This document shows positions 8,240 through 17,286 of a stretch of 64,000 bases of DNA, piece by piece; position 1 is the stretch's first letter, and every line of letters starts with the position of its first letter. The stretch covers positions 558,001-622,000 of the forward strand of contig NZ_CP145605.1 of assembly GCF_036884255.1 (NCBI RefSeq), in the 5' to 3' direction. The notes beneath the pieces were generated by a model. It saw only the letters and a list, made by a program, of their open reading frames with translations, was not told the DNA's origin and did not search any database. Both the position numbers and the translations under genes were made by a program. This DNA is from Paenibacillus tundrae (lineage in GTDB: Bacteria > Bacillota > Bacilli > Paenibacillales > Paenibacillaceae).

Positions 8240-10237
8240 ATGTTAATGGAAACTCGTACATACACAACAGAAATGGGCATAACCAATCATGAAGCTACAA
8301 CCATCTTACTTACAGGCAGCACTGGATTCATCGGTAAGGAGACCGTCAAACAACTCATCAATGAAAATTCGAATCTGATCCTGCTTGTACGATCCAAAGT
8401 AAGAGCCAAAGCGACACTACAAGCATACGGAATAACGGACTATAGCCGAATTACGTTTGTTCAAGGGGATCTATCCGTTTCGGGACTTGGGCTTAATACA
8501 GAGGATTATAAGCTAGCACTTGGAGCGAATGTCATCATTCATGCGGGTGGAACGATGGATGTGACACTGGAGCGAACGGTTGCAGAGCGCATTTTTATGA
8601 ATGGGGCTAAGGAAATAGCAGCGCTTGCTGAAGAGATTCATCGTGCACACGGATTAAGACATTTAATCCACGTTGTTGGTTTTATGAGTCCGTATGGGAA
8701 AAGCGCTACAGAATCAGAGGGTTCTACTGGAGAAACGTCCCTTACTCCATCAGGGAATTGGCATAGCGCGAGCAGCAACATGTTGCATACCGAGAGTGCC
8801 TATGAACATATGAAATTCGAAGCAGACGCGTATATTCGTCAACACGCGGAGAGGTGTGCTTATCCTCTATCCGTTGTGAACCCAAGTACAGTTGTGGGTG
8901 CATATCCAACGGGAGAAACGGAACAAACAGGTGGCATTGGCATGCTTGTACAAGCAATGAGTAAGGGAAGAATGCCGATTATTCCTGGGGGAGCATCTCA
9001 CTGGTTGCCTCTCATATCCAATGATGTGGTCGCACAAACCATTGTTTATCTATCCAGAGAAGTAGAATCGAACGGAGGTACTTACCCTGTATTATTGCCA
9101 AAGGAGGACAGTCCCAATATGAAGGAACTCATTCAACTTATGGCGACAACATTGGATGTACCTTCACCTCGGTGGTCAGCTCCTCTTCCAATGATTCATG
9201 CAGCGATGAAGGCTGGTGGAGAACGAATTAGTGGTATCCCGCCAGAGTCCATCTCATTTATTACGAAGCAGCGTTTTGACGTGGAACAGACGGAGCAGTT
9301 ATTTCTTCGCATGGGGCAAAAAATACCTAATGTCGTTCCGTTACTACCCCATGTCATTGCTGATCTAGACTATCGTTTGACTAATCCGATCTTTGCAGCC
9401 GCAGCTCTACCTGAAGGTTGGGTGCGGACACGAAAAGGCAATCTAGCAGTGCTTGTCCACGAAGGTCACGGCGAGCCATGGGTAATCATTCATGGATTAA
9501 TGAGTAGTGCAGATGAAATGTTACCTCTGGGGCAGGCGTTACAGCGTTTAACGGGGAATCCAATTTGGCTAGTGGATCTTGCAGGATTTGGTCGTTCTCC
9601 AGCTCTAAATGCAGTGCAAGATGAAGCAGGTTTTAAAGGTCAGGTTAAGGCGATTGCGGAGGTGTTGAATGAGATATCTGGTTCATTCAGACTCGTAGGG
9701 CACTCTATTGGGGCAAACTTAGCTGGAGCAGTCCTGCGAGAATATAATCGGAAGGATGTTCAACTGGCTGTGCTACAACCGGTGTGGACAGCTTCTGACG
9801 ATGCCGTTCAACGCTTAGCGTCTAAGCTACCTAGAAGAATGCTGCAAAAACAACTCTCCCGAATGAGCCCACGGCGCCTAGTAAGGCAATTCAAACGTGC
9901 AGACTCCACTACGATAGACGAAACTGCACTTCTAGCATATGCCGAGAGAGTCTCTACTAGCTTGCGATCCCCTCGGATCGCTGGAGCCAGTGCCGATCTT
10001 CTTCGCTGGATTCAGCGTCCGGATCGAGCTGTCGTTCCAACCTATGATGAAGCAATAAGAACACTATTCGTGTGGGGCAGGGCAGATACCGGATACGGGC
10101 GTCCGCAGGAGCTTCCGACTACCTTGAAGTGTGCAGAGCTTCCTTATGGACACCAGTTTCCGATTTTTCATCCACAAGAGACAGCAAGGATACTTGCTGA
10201 TTGGCAAACAGAGCAGGAATTGAAGACACATGCCTGA
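8240..10237 (+). CDS. Fusion of NAD(P)-dependent reductase/epimerase and alpha/beta hydrolase
   Basis: Two enzymes in one 665-residue chain. Residues about 20-380 are an extended short-chain dehydrogenase of the thioester-reductase/epimerase type: nucleotide-binding LTGSTGFIGKE, the FVQGDLS strand, and the catalytic pair in YEHMK. Residues about 395-660 are an alpha/beta hydrolase: oxyanion region IIHGLMSS, nucleophile elbow GHSIG (Ser near 489), acid in WGRAD, and His in YGHQFPIFHP. The ATG at 8240 follows AGAGG at 7-bp spacing. It is preceded by the TetR operator, so it is the regulator's probable target. The substrate is unknown; an acyl or lipid-like compound reduced and hydrolysed in sequence is a guess. 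Single-domain relatives are common, the fusion less so. Confidence 0.88.
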   Translation: MLMETRTYTTEMGITNHEATTILLTGSTGFIGKETVKQLINENSNLILLVRSKVRAKATLQAYGITDYSRITFVQGDLSVSGLGLNTEDYKLALGANVIIHAGGTMDVTLERTVAERIFMNGAKEIAALAEEIHRAHGLRHLIHVVGFMSPYGKSATESEGSTGETSLTPSGNWHSASSNMLHTESAYEHMKFEADAYIRQHAERCAYPLSVVNPSTVVGAYPTGETEQTGGIGMLVQAMSKGRMPIIPGGASHWLPLISNDVVAQTIVYLSREVESNGGTYPVLLPKEDSPNMKELIQLMATTLDVPSPRWSAPLPMIHAAMKAGGERISGIPPESISFITKQRFDVEQTEQLFLRMGQKIPNVVPLLPHVIADLDYRLTNPIFAAAALPEGWVRTRKGNLAVLVHEGHGEPWVIIHGLMSSADEMLPLGQALQRLTGNPIWLVDLAGFGRSPALNAVQDEAGFKGQVKAIAEVLNEISGSFRLVGHSIGANLAGAVLREYNRKDVQLAVLQPVWTASDDAVQRLASKLPRRMLQKQLSRMSPRRLVRQFKRADSTTIDETALLAYAERVSTSLRSPRIAGASADLLRWIQRPDRAVVPTYDEAIRTLFVWGRADTGYGRPQELPTTLKCAELPYGHQFPIFHPQETARILADWQTEQELKTHA

Positions 10238-10261
10238 ACCAAATGGAATCGTATACACAAC

Positions 10262-10486
10262 CTATCCACAATCCGCAGCCCTTCTAGAGGCCGTGTAAAT
10301 TCTTACGGTAGTTTATCCTACAAATACACAACATATGCACAACACACGAAAGGTTACCCACAGAATTGTGGGTAACTGTACACAGTCTGTGGGTAACTTA
10401 TGCACAAGATATCCACAATCTGTTGAAAGACAATATATTACAGCCTAATTTTCGTCTTTTCTATTGATAACATGCAGATATCCACA
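10262..10486. other. Second cluster of DnaA-box-like and TGTGGGTAA motifs
   Basis: Near-consensus boxes occur at 10262-10270 (CTATCCACA), 10409-10417 and 10478-10486 (ATATCCACA), and a C-for-T variant TTACCCACA/TGTGGGTAA at 10354-10362, 10367-10375 and 10388-10396. The first two of these variants face each other as an inverted repeat around AGAAT. This fills the 427-bp gap after the fusion gene, apart from the terminator at its right end. It mirrors the cluster at 7197-7512 on the other side of the TetR/fusion unit. Confidence 0.5.
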
Positions 10487-10512
10487 GATGAATAAGGTTT
10501 TAATTGATGAAA

Positions 10513-10562
10513 TGAAAAAACCTCCGTTCGGCAAGTGGAAGCCACTGTTGACAGAGGTTTCT
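10513..10562 (-). terminator. Terminator of the chemoreceptor gene
   Basis: Nested stem with AAACCTC/GAGGTTT outside and AGTGG/CCACT inside. Read on the minus strand the stem ends in a T6 tract, so it terminates transcription from the chemoreceptor gene at 10665. It may also slow readthrough from the plus-strand fusion gene. Confidence 0.7.
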
Positions 10563-10664
10563 TCCATTTGCCTACGAAGGAGTGTAAGTACTTCTAACGC
10601 AACATTACTTTCATAAATGATATTAAATGCCTTTTACAAGAAATGAACAGAGATAAGTCCATAT

Positions 10665-12644
10665 TTATTTAGATTCTGTATTAAAACGACTAACCTCGCG
10701 TAGTAATTGATCCGCATGGTCCGACAAAGCCTTGGCTGCAACGGATATGTTGCCAATCGATTGGGATTGTTCCGTTGTGGAAGAAGCAGCTTCCTCAGTA
10801 GAGGCGGCACTTTCCTCGGCAACGGCTGCTAGCCCTGTCATAACGTCCGACACTTGAGCGGCACCTGATTTGATTTCGTTCATACCTGTCGTAATCGAGT
10901 TGATTTTGTGAATGATCTCATCAATAGATTGGCGAATACGCTCAAAGGATGCTGAGGTGTCTGCCATGGAATCGGACTGTGCCGCGCTATTCAGGCGGAA
11001 TTGTTCCAGTTCGGTTGCACTCTGTTGACCTGCAGCGTGTAGATCCTTCAATAACTGATCGATTCCAGCTACAGACTGAGAGGATTGTTCCGCAAGCTTA
11101 CGTACTTCACCAGCGACTACAGCGAAGCCTTTGCCATGCTCCCCAGCGCGGGCAGCCTCAATGGAGGCATTTAGCGCCAATAGGTTGGTTTGGGCTGCGA
11201 TGTTCTGAATACTATTCGTAATGACTGAGATTTCACTAAGCTTACTTAATAACAATTGATTGGACGTTTCCACTCGATTGGTTGATTCATGTCCTGCTTG
11301 AGAGAGATCATTCTGCCTTGCGATCGCATCGTTTCCGCTCTCCATCGCATGATTCACGTCCAGAATGGTTTCGGATGCTTGGCGTGCCTCGTCTGTAATT
11401 TGATCGATCACTTGATTGATGCCTGATACCATCTCAGCTCCGGCTTGAATGGATTCGGCTTGTTCGCCTGCACCTTTGGCAATTTCATCAATAACGGTTG
11501 AGATCTGCCCCGCAATTTCATTACTGCCTGATGCATCCTTAAACATCGTCTGAGAGGAAGATTGCACTTGTTGTGCAGACTGATCGACCTGTTGAATCAG
11601 GGTGCGAAGTGAAGATGACATCTCATTGAAGGATGCTCCGAGCTGAGCAATCTCATCTTTTCCTTTAACGGAAACCTGCACGGTGAGATCACCTGCGGCC
11701 AATTGTTGTGCGCTGTTTTTCATCGCAATCAAAGGCTTAATCGTTTTTAAGGCTAAGAAATAGGCAAGAGCAGCCAAAATTAGAGTAAAGATCACGATAA
11801 ATGCAATAAACAGTTGTCTCACCTTCGTGAATTCTGCCAAAGCAGCTGATTTGGAGATCGATGTCGCTGCTATCCAGTTAGTGTTCGGAATTTTCTCATA
11901 GTAGATGAGCTGGCGATCATTGTTGTATGTATACTCTGACATTCCACTAGGTTCTGCAAGCATTTTACCTACGACTTCTGTATAGTCACTCTGTTCAGCA
12001 AGCGGCGTATTCAGCAGATCGTGATTGGGGTGGGAGAGTACCACACCGGTTCGGTCTAACAAAAAGGTGAATCCATTATCGGTTTGGATGGAGCTAATCT
12101 CATCTTTGATCGAATTCAGAGAGATATTCTCCGAGATGGCACCTTGAAAGTTCCCATTTTCGTCATGCAGAGGTACCCCGATAAAAATAGACTGTACACC
12201 TGCTTGGGTTACATAAGCATCACTGAAAGTAAGCTGATTAGAAGCCTTGATAGCAAGGTACCACGGACGCTGACGCGCATCGAAGGATGCATCCGGTTGA
12301 AAACCTGCACCATCTAGATATGTACCATCCTCAAGTCCAAAATAAATCGTAGCGATATCTTCCTTATTACTTGGCAACTGAAATGCCTGGAGGTGCTCCA
12401 TGCTAATTTCTTGAAGTGGAACAGTGTCATTGATGACCTTTCCGACGGTTTCAATCACTTTGGCTTGCGTCATCGCCCAGCCGTCGACCTCGGTTACAGC
12501 CTTTTGAACGGTGCTTTGCAGCTCATCATCGACCGATTCTGTAGCTTGCTTCTCAATAACGTAGAGAGAGATGTATCCAATGGGGGCTGCCAACAGGATA
12601 CAGATAGCGGTGACGATGAAAATGACTTTGGTTTTTAGCGTCAT
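10665..12644 (-). CDS. Methyl-accepting chemotaxis protein with Cache-type sensor
   Basis: Transmembrane chemoreceptor of 659 residues. An N-terminal membrane helix (about residues 7-29) is followed by an extracellular double-Cache sensor domain ([11 protein letters not shown] and [18 protein letters not shown]), a second membrane helix near 280-305, HAMP, and a long cytoplasmic signalling coiled coil with the conserved hairpin tip in [21 protein letters not shown]. The start at 12644 ([11 protein letters not shown]) has an ACGAGGT site upstream; longer in-frame starts would add a charged tail before the signal helix. It feeds CheA/CheW, and a CheW-like gene lies divergently nearby. Ligand unknown; Cache domains often bind amino acids or organic acids. 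Confidence 0.95.
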   Translation of the reverse strand: MTLKTKVIFIVTAICILLAAPIGYISLYVIEKQATESVDDELQSTVQKAVTEVDGWAMTQAKVIETVGKVINDTVPLQEISMEHLQAFQLPSNKEDIATIYFGLEDGTYLDGAGFQPDASFDARQRPWYLAIKASNQLTFSDAYVTQAGVQSIFIGVPLHDENGNFQGAISENISLNSIKDEISSIQTDNGFTFLLDRTGVVLSHPNHDLLNTPLAEQSDYTEVVGKMLAEPSGMSEYTYNNDRQLIYYEKIPNTNWIAATSISKSAALAEFTKVRQLFIAFIVIFTLILAALAYFLALKTIKPLIAMKNSAQQLAAGDLTVQVSVKGKDEIAQLGASFNEMSSSLRTLIQQVDQSAQQVQSSSQTMFKDASGSNEIAGQISTVIDEIAKGAGEQAESIQAGAEMVSGINQVIDQITDEARQASETILDVNHAMESGNDAIARQNDLSQAGHESTNRVETSNQLLLSKLSEISVITNSIQNIAAQTNLLALNASIEAARAGEHGKGFAVVAGEVRKLAEQSSQSVAGIDQLLKDLHAAGQQSATELEQFRLNSAAQSDSMADTSASFERIRQSIDEIIHKINSITTGMNEIKSGAAQVSDVMTGLAAVAEESAASTEEAASSTTEQSQSIGNISVAAKALSDHADQLLREVSRFNTESK

Positions 12645-12715
12645 AAAATTTACCTCGTTTCTGAAATAACACCCTGGGACTTTAGTCCTTGAACGAATGT
12701 TTGAATATACTATGT

Positions 12716-12743
12716 ATATCGTCAATGTTTTGCTGTAATGTTA
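12716..12743 (-). promoter_or_regulatory. Possible sigma-D promoter for the chemoreceptor
   Basis: On the minus strand, TAAC, 16 bp, then GACGATAT. This is close to the motility sigma-D consensus TAAA-N15/16-GCCGATAT, with one mismatch in each box, and has the same spacing as the better match at 12873-12900. Confidence 0.4.
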
Positions 12744-12872
12744 CAGATGTGGAGTAGGTAATATGAACCATGTCGGTTGCCGAATAAAAAAGGGTGGCCT
12801 TGTTCTCTCAGCTAGATGGGGAAGAGAGGATTTTGCGGGTAAATGCTAGAATCTCAGATTCATATTACAGGG

Positions 12873-12900
12873 TAAAATTTCACCTGACCTAGACCGATAT
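12873..12900 (+). promoter_or_regulatory. Sigma-D-type promoter before the CheW-like gene
   Basis: TAAA (12873-12876), 16 bp, then ACCGATAT (12893-12900), matching the sigma-D consensus except one base. A start near 12907 would put the 164-bp element at 12916-13079 wholly within the 5' untranslated region of the CheW-like gene. Confidence 0.6.
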
Positions 12901-12915
12901 AATATGAATAAAGAT

Positions 12916-13079
12916 TAGGGCGTGTCTCAAAACTCGCTGAAGTGCATCTTTTACCGTCTTTTCGCCCCCTGCTGCGTCACTTTCCCTTGACGTGCCCCGG
13001 CACGCCTGCGGAAAACTTTCTTGCTTGGAACGAAAATTCGTCAAAATCTGCGTCCTTCGGAGTTCTCAGACACGCCCTA
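12916..13079 (+). mobile_element. 164-bp TA-bounded inverted-repeat element, copy 1
   Basis: Begins TAGGGCGTGTCT and ends AGACACGCCCTA, so the ends are a perfect 12-bp terminal inverted repeat that extends with mismatches to about 20 bp. TA bounds both ends, as in TA-targeting (IS630/mariner-like) miniature elements. It has no coding capacity. An inverted copy of exactly the same length lies at 17106-17269. It is read as a MITE-like non-autonomous element; no transposase is seen in the window. Confidence 0.75.
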
Positions 13080-13180
13080 GTTATGCCGAATCACGAAGCC
13101 TAGTGAAATTAATTCATCTACAGATGAAGTATGACGATGTAAGGTTCTAAAAATGGAAATGAGAAGGGTCTGAGGGATCT

Positions 13181-13612
13181 ATGGATGAGAACATTCAATA
13201 TATTAATTTCTCGGTAGGAGAGCAGTTCTTCGCACTTCGGATTGATGAAGTTCAAGAAATCATTCGAATGGTGCCGGTTACAACGGTTCCTTTTGGAAGT
13301 CCGGAAATTAGAGGATTCACTTCGCTATACGGGAAAGTTGTCTCCGTTGTAAGCTTGCGTGTGTTGTTAGGCATGCCGGATCAGGAGGACACTTCTGCCA
13401 CACGGATTATTGTTGTACCGTACAAAGATGGGTTTGTACCTCTTATTGTAGATACGGTTGATTCGGTCGTAACATATGAACGATTCGAAAAACCTGCGGA
13501 AGAACACAAAAGCTTCATGAGTGGAATCTTCAATGAAATCGGGTACGGTGAAGATCATACAGCAGGTATTTTGAACCTTGAAGCATTGCTGGGCAGCTTA
13601 ACCCACTCGTAA
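13181..13612 (+). CDS. CheW-like chemotaxis coupling protein
   Basis: Single CheW domain of 143 residues (INFSVGEQFFALRIDEVQEII, then PEIRGFTSLYGKVVSVVSLR and VVPYKDGFVPLIVDTV), which is nearly the full length of the family. CheW bridges chemoreceptors and the kinase CheA in the cytoplasmic signalling array. The ATG at 13181 follows a GAGGGAT site. A sigma-D-type promoter stands 280 bp upstream, separated by the 164-bp element. Being outside the main che operon and next to a receptor gene, it may be an accessory coupler specific to that receptor (inference). Confidence 0.92.
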   Translation: MDENIQYINFSVGEQFFALRIDEVQEIIRMVPVTTVPFGSPEIRGFTSLYGKVVSVVSLRVLLGMPDQEDTSATRIIVVPYKDGFVPLIVDTVDSVVTYERFEKPAEEHKSFMSGIFNEIGYGEDHTAGILNLEALLGSLTHS

Positions 13613-13721
13613 TCGTTCCAAGGCTGGATCAGTTACTTGTTTCCGTTTAGTTCTCGCGTAAATTAGAAATTATTTATTTCTATTTCATGGTTCCGTAAAG
13701 ACATGTGTGGTTGATTTCTCT

Positions 13722-13764
13722 AAATGCTCCTTATCCCCTTTCGGGGGGAAGAGGGGCATTTTTT
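13722..13764 (+). terminator. Terminator after the CheW-like gene
   Basis: Stem AATGCTCC...TCCCC pairs with GGGG...GGGGCATT around TTTCGG and runs into T6. Confidence 0.8.
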
Positions 13765-13873
13765 GCATACCAAACGATGAAAATAAGCAATTTTTATAGG
13801 TAAAGGTTTTTAAATCGACTCGTTTTCGTATATGATGGAGAGTAACAATGCGAAGGGATGACGGGAGACTGTA

Positions 13874-16800
13874 ATGATGCAATCGCTGTATGGTGTATGG
13901 CTTGGTGACGTGTTTTTTTGTTTTTCCGGTGAAACATCGGAACCACGTGTAGATGCTTGGAGTCACGTGGTCAGACGGCTAAATTTTGGCGACGGGGGTC
14001 GTCTATTTCAGCCTGCCGCTCTGCGCCTTGCGGAGTTGCGCTGGCCGAATCCGATGCGTAATGCTGCTGAAGCCAAGGGAACGAAGCGTCGCCAATTACT
14101 TGGAAGAACGCTCGAAGGACTGGCAATGTCGCCCAAAGATACATTTAAGCTGCTGCTTCATTGGGATGACAGCATACTGAATGCGGCAGGCATTCAAGCT
14201 GGAGAAGAGATTAAATATTGGGTAAAAGCAGCCGAATTTACACAGGAATTGTTGCTGCGTGGAGAGATTGCGCCAGCGGCTGAATTTGCTGCGAAGACAG
14301 GAGCGCGTCGGCGCACGGGGCAAGAAACGTTGACCGGTGTATGGCGCCCGCGCTTATTACATGAGGCGGACGTGGAGCGATTCCGAGAATTAGCTGAGGC
14401 TATGCCACCAATTGGCCTATCTGCGCCGGGGGCTTACGCTTCTGCGGAACCGGAATCGCGAGAAGAGGCAGGCGCGACTGTCTTATTTTCATTTATGAGC
14501 GGCATGGTTCATGCCGTTGTCACAGGTGAACTGGAGAGTATGGATAGTGAAATGTCACGGTACCGGACGCAATTCCGGCGTGGATCTTCTCCAGTATCAG
14601 AGCTGTGGTGGAACAGCCTAATCTCGATGTTCCGCCCTGTGACCGTACAGGGGGCAACGGAGGAACTGACTGAATTCATGGAGATAATTCAAGACGCAGG
14701 GGGCACATCCATGCCCTTGATGAGAACGGTAGAGATTGCTCCTACAGAAGGTGAAATTAAACTTGTATTACGGCTTGAGCCGCCCCTTGGCGAACTGGAA
14801 ACATTATGGGGCATTACATTCTGGGTAGACAGTGTGCAGGAGCCAGGGCTGAGACTGCCCGCTCGTACAATCTGGGCTCATCCAGAGCGTGATTTAGATC
14901 GGGGTAAGGTTCAATATGCTGCTATTGCAGAACAACTATTAATGGCACTAGGGTACGCAACGGAGTTGGCTCCAGAGCTTGAGACTGCATTGCTTGAGCC
15001 ACGTCCTGAAGGGATTAAGCTCTCACAGCAAGCCTTCTTCGAATTTTTAACACATGCCGTACCTCGTTTACAGAAGTCTGGGGTGACGGTACTCATGCCT
15101 TCTCGCTGGAGTCGAGCGGGCAAGCGTCGTGCCGGTTTACGTTTACAGATGCTGAATCGTGGCACAGAACAGACGCCGAGCGCTCCATCTGCACTGGGCA
15201 TGGAACAGCTTGTGGCGTTTAAGGCTGAACCGATGATCGATGGTAAACCTGTGACGCCTGAGGAGCTTGCTGCATTGGCTGAAGCGACGGTTCCGTATGT
15301 GATGTTCCGCGGTGAATGGATTGAAGTGGATACGAAGGAAATTCGCCAAGTTCTCCGGTACATGAAAAAAGAAGAAGAACAATACATGCCTCTGTCTGAA
15401 TGGCTGCACTTGGCCGCAGAAGAAGGCGAGGATGCCGCATGGAAAGGTCTGTCTGTATTTGGCGCAGAATCGGAAGGTCTGCTCTCCTTCTTACTGGATG
15501 GACAGGTGCTACGCAGTATTGAACCACGTCAGGTGCCCAAAGAGCTGCATGGAGAGCTTCGCCCTTATCAGGAACGGGGATATCAGTGGTTATCGGCTAT
15601 GCGAGAGCTAGGGTTCGGCGTATGTCTGGCGGACGATATGGGTCTGGGTAAGACGATTCAGGTTATCACCTGTCTGCTCGACCTGAAGCACGAGGAGCAA
15701 CTGATCGCGGCGCAGGAAGCGGAAGAGAATGATGGGCAGACATTAGAGACGCGAGCAGATGGCACATCGGAATGGGATGCCGCTGCGTATTCGCAGGGAG
15801 TTCATTTACCTGCATTAATTGTGTGTCCAACATCCCTTCTGGGAAACTGGCAGCGGGAACTGAAGCGGTTCGCCCCTGACTTAACCCTCTATATTCATCA
15901 TGGCGGACAGAGACTGCATGGTTCTGCGTTCCAGGCAGAAGCACAGGCGCATGATATCGTGTTAACGACGTACCATCTAGCTGGACGGGATGGGCCTGAT
16001 CTCGCGTCACTGCAATGGTCTACTGTGGTGCTGGATGAAGCACAGTATATTAAAAATTATCGTACGAAACAGGCGCAGAGCGTGATGCGTCTGTCTGCTC
16101 CCCACCGAATTGCAATGACGGGTACGCCGGTAGAGAACCGGCTGAGCGAGCTATGGTCCATTTTCCAATTCCTGAATCCAGGGTACTTAGGCACGGCTTC
16201 GTCGTTCCGCCAGCGCTATACAGGTACAGGAACCTCGGAAGAGAATGGGGCTTCTCTGCGGGAGCTTCACCGACTTGTGTCTCCATTTATGCTGCGTAGG
16301 CTCAAAAGTGATCCGGACATTCGTAAGGATCTGCCAGAGAAGCTGGAACTGAAATCCTACTGTTCCCTGACGCCAGAGCAGACGGTGCTGTATCAACGTG
16401 TCGTGGATGATCTGATGGGTGGATTGGATGGCAGAAATGGCATTGCCCGCAAAGGGATTGTGCTCTCATCGCTGACCAAATTGAAGCAGATCTGCGATCA
16501 TCCGGTGCTGGCAGACAGCAATCGGAAGGATCACGCCAAAGTGGAGGCATCTGGCAAGATGGAACGCCTGTTGGAGCTTGTAGACGCCATTCGAGACAAC
16601 GGAGAGTCTGCATTGATATTCACGCAGTATGTGGCTATGGGAGAGTTATTGGTATCACGATTAACACAGCGCTATGAAGAGGAGCCGTATTTCCTGCATG
16701 GCGGTGTGTCCAAAATACAACGGGACGAAATGGTCGAGACCTTCCAAAAAGGGGAAGGGCCTTCGTTATTTGTCTTATCTCTTCGTGCAGGCGGCGTAGG

Positions 16801-17086
16801 TCTGAATTTGACACGTGCAAGTCATGTCATCCATTATGATCGCTGGTGGAACCCTGCGGTGGAGAACCAGGCAACGGATCGGGTGTTCCGGATTGGACAG
16901 AACCGTAACGTACAGGTGCATAAGCTGATCTGTCAGGGGACGTTAGAAGAACGGATCGATGAACTGATCGAAAGTAAGAAAGCTCTCTCGGAGCAGGTCG
17001 TAGGTTCCGGCGAGAATTGGTTGACCGAAATGTCAGACGATGAGCTGCGTGGACTGATCTCGCTCCAGGGCGAGACATGGTTATAG
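13874..17086 (+). CDS. SNF2-family DEAD/DEAH helicase (HepA/RapA-like)
   Basis: ATP-dependent double-strand DNA translocase of 1070 residues. The N-terminal half (to about 560) is the bacterial SNF2-associated region. The motor follows: motif I in ADDMGLGKTIQVI, motif II in LDEAQYIKN, motif III in MTGTPVENRLSELWSIFQFL (split MTGTPVENRL/SELWSIFQFL), and C-terminal motifs V-VI in RAGGVGLNLTRASHVI and QATDRVFRIGQ. The ATG at 13874 follows CGGGAG. A SWIM zinc-finger gene lies 200 bp downstream with a 164-bp element between. SNF2/SWIM neighbours are common in Bacillota, but what they remodel is not established. The motor function is certain; the cellular role is open (repair, transcription recycling or defence). 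Confidence 0.95.
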   Translation: MMQSLYGVWLGDVFFCFSGETSEPRVDAWSHVVRRLNFGDGGRLFQPAALRLAELRWPNPMRNAAEAKGTKRRQLLGRTLEGLAMSPKDTFKLLLHWDDSILNAAGIQAGEEIKYWVKAAEFTQELLLRGEIAPAAEFAAKTGARRRTGQETLTGVWRPRLLHEADVERFRELAEAMPPIGLSAPGAYASAEPESREEAGATVLFSFMSGMVHAVVTGELESMDSEMSRYRTQFRRGSSPVSELWWNSLISMFRPVTVQGATEELTEFMEIIQDAGGTSMPLMRTVEIAPTEGEIKLVLRLEPPLGELETLWGITFWVDSVQEPGLRLPARTIWAHPERDLDRGKVQYAAIAEQLLMALGYATELAPELETALLEPRPEGIKLSQQAFFEFLTHAVPRLQKSGVTVLMPSRWSRAGKRRAGLRLQMLNRGTEQTPSAPSALGMEQLVAFKAEPMIDGKPVTPEELAALAEATVPYVMFRGEWIEVDTKEIRQVLRYMKKEEEQYMPLSEWLHLAAEEGEDAAWKGLSVFGAESEGLLSFLLDGQVLRSIEPRQVPKELHGELRPYQERGYQWLSAMRELGFGVCLADDMGLGKTIQVITCLLDLKHEEQLIAAQEAEENDGQTLETRADGTSEWDAAAYSQGVHLPALIVCPTSLLGNWQRELKRFAPDLTLYIHHGGQRLHGSAFQAEAQAHDIVLTTYHLAGRDGPDLASLQWSTVVLDEAQYIKNYRTKQAQSVMRLSAPHRIAMTGTPVENRLSELWSIFQFLNPGYLGTASSFRQRYTGTGTSEENGASLRELHRLVSPFMLRRLKSDPDIRKDLPEKLELKSYCSLTPEQTVLYQRVVDDLMGGLDGRNGIARKGIVLSSLTKLKQICDHPVLADSNRKDHAKVEASGKMERLLELVDAIRDNGESALIFTQYVAMGELLVSRLTQRYEEEPYFLHGGVSKIQRDEMVETFQKGEGPSLFVLSLRAGGVGLNLTRASHVIHYDRWWNPAVENQATDRVFRIGQNRNVQVHKLICQGTLEERIDELIESKKALSEQVVGSGENWLTEMSDDELRGLISLQGETWL

Positions 17087-17105
17087 AAATAAGATGAGAC
17101 ACGAC

Positions 17106-17269
17106 TAGGGCGTGTCTGAATACTCTGAGGGGAACAAATTGTGCCGAATTTTCGTCTCTTGCAAGGAAGTTTTATGCAGGCTTACCGGGGTAAGTTAAGT
17201 GAAACTGACGTAGCAGGGGGAGAAAAGGCGGTGCAAGATGACCTTGAGCGGGGATTTAGACATGCCCTA
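17106..17269 (-). mobile_element. 164-bp TA-bounded inverted-repeat element, copy 2
   Basis: Aligned end to end it matches the reverse complement of 12916-13079 with scattered substitutions, and is the same length. Ends are TAGGGCGTGTCT and AGACATGCCCTA (one change), again bounded by TA. It separates the SNF2 gene from the SWIM gene. Divergence from copy 1 suggests an old insertion rather than recent movement. Confidence 0.75.
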
Positions 17270-17286
17270 AGTAAAGGGGGATTGTT

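Noticed and set aside
7197..10486. Chromosomal or plasmid replication origin
   Set aside because: DnaA-like boxes are present but there is no dnaA, dnaN, rep gene or clear AT-rich unwinding region.
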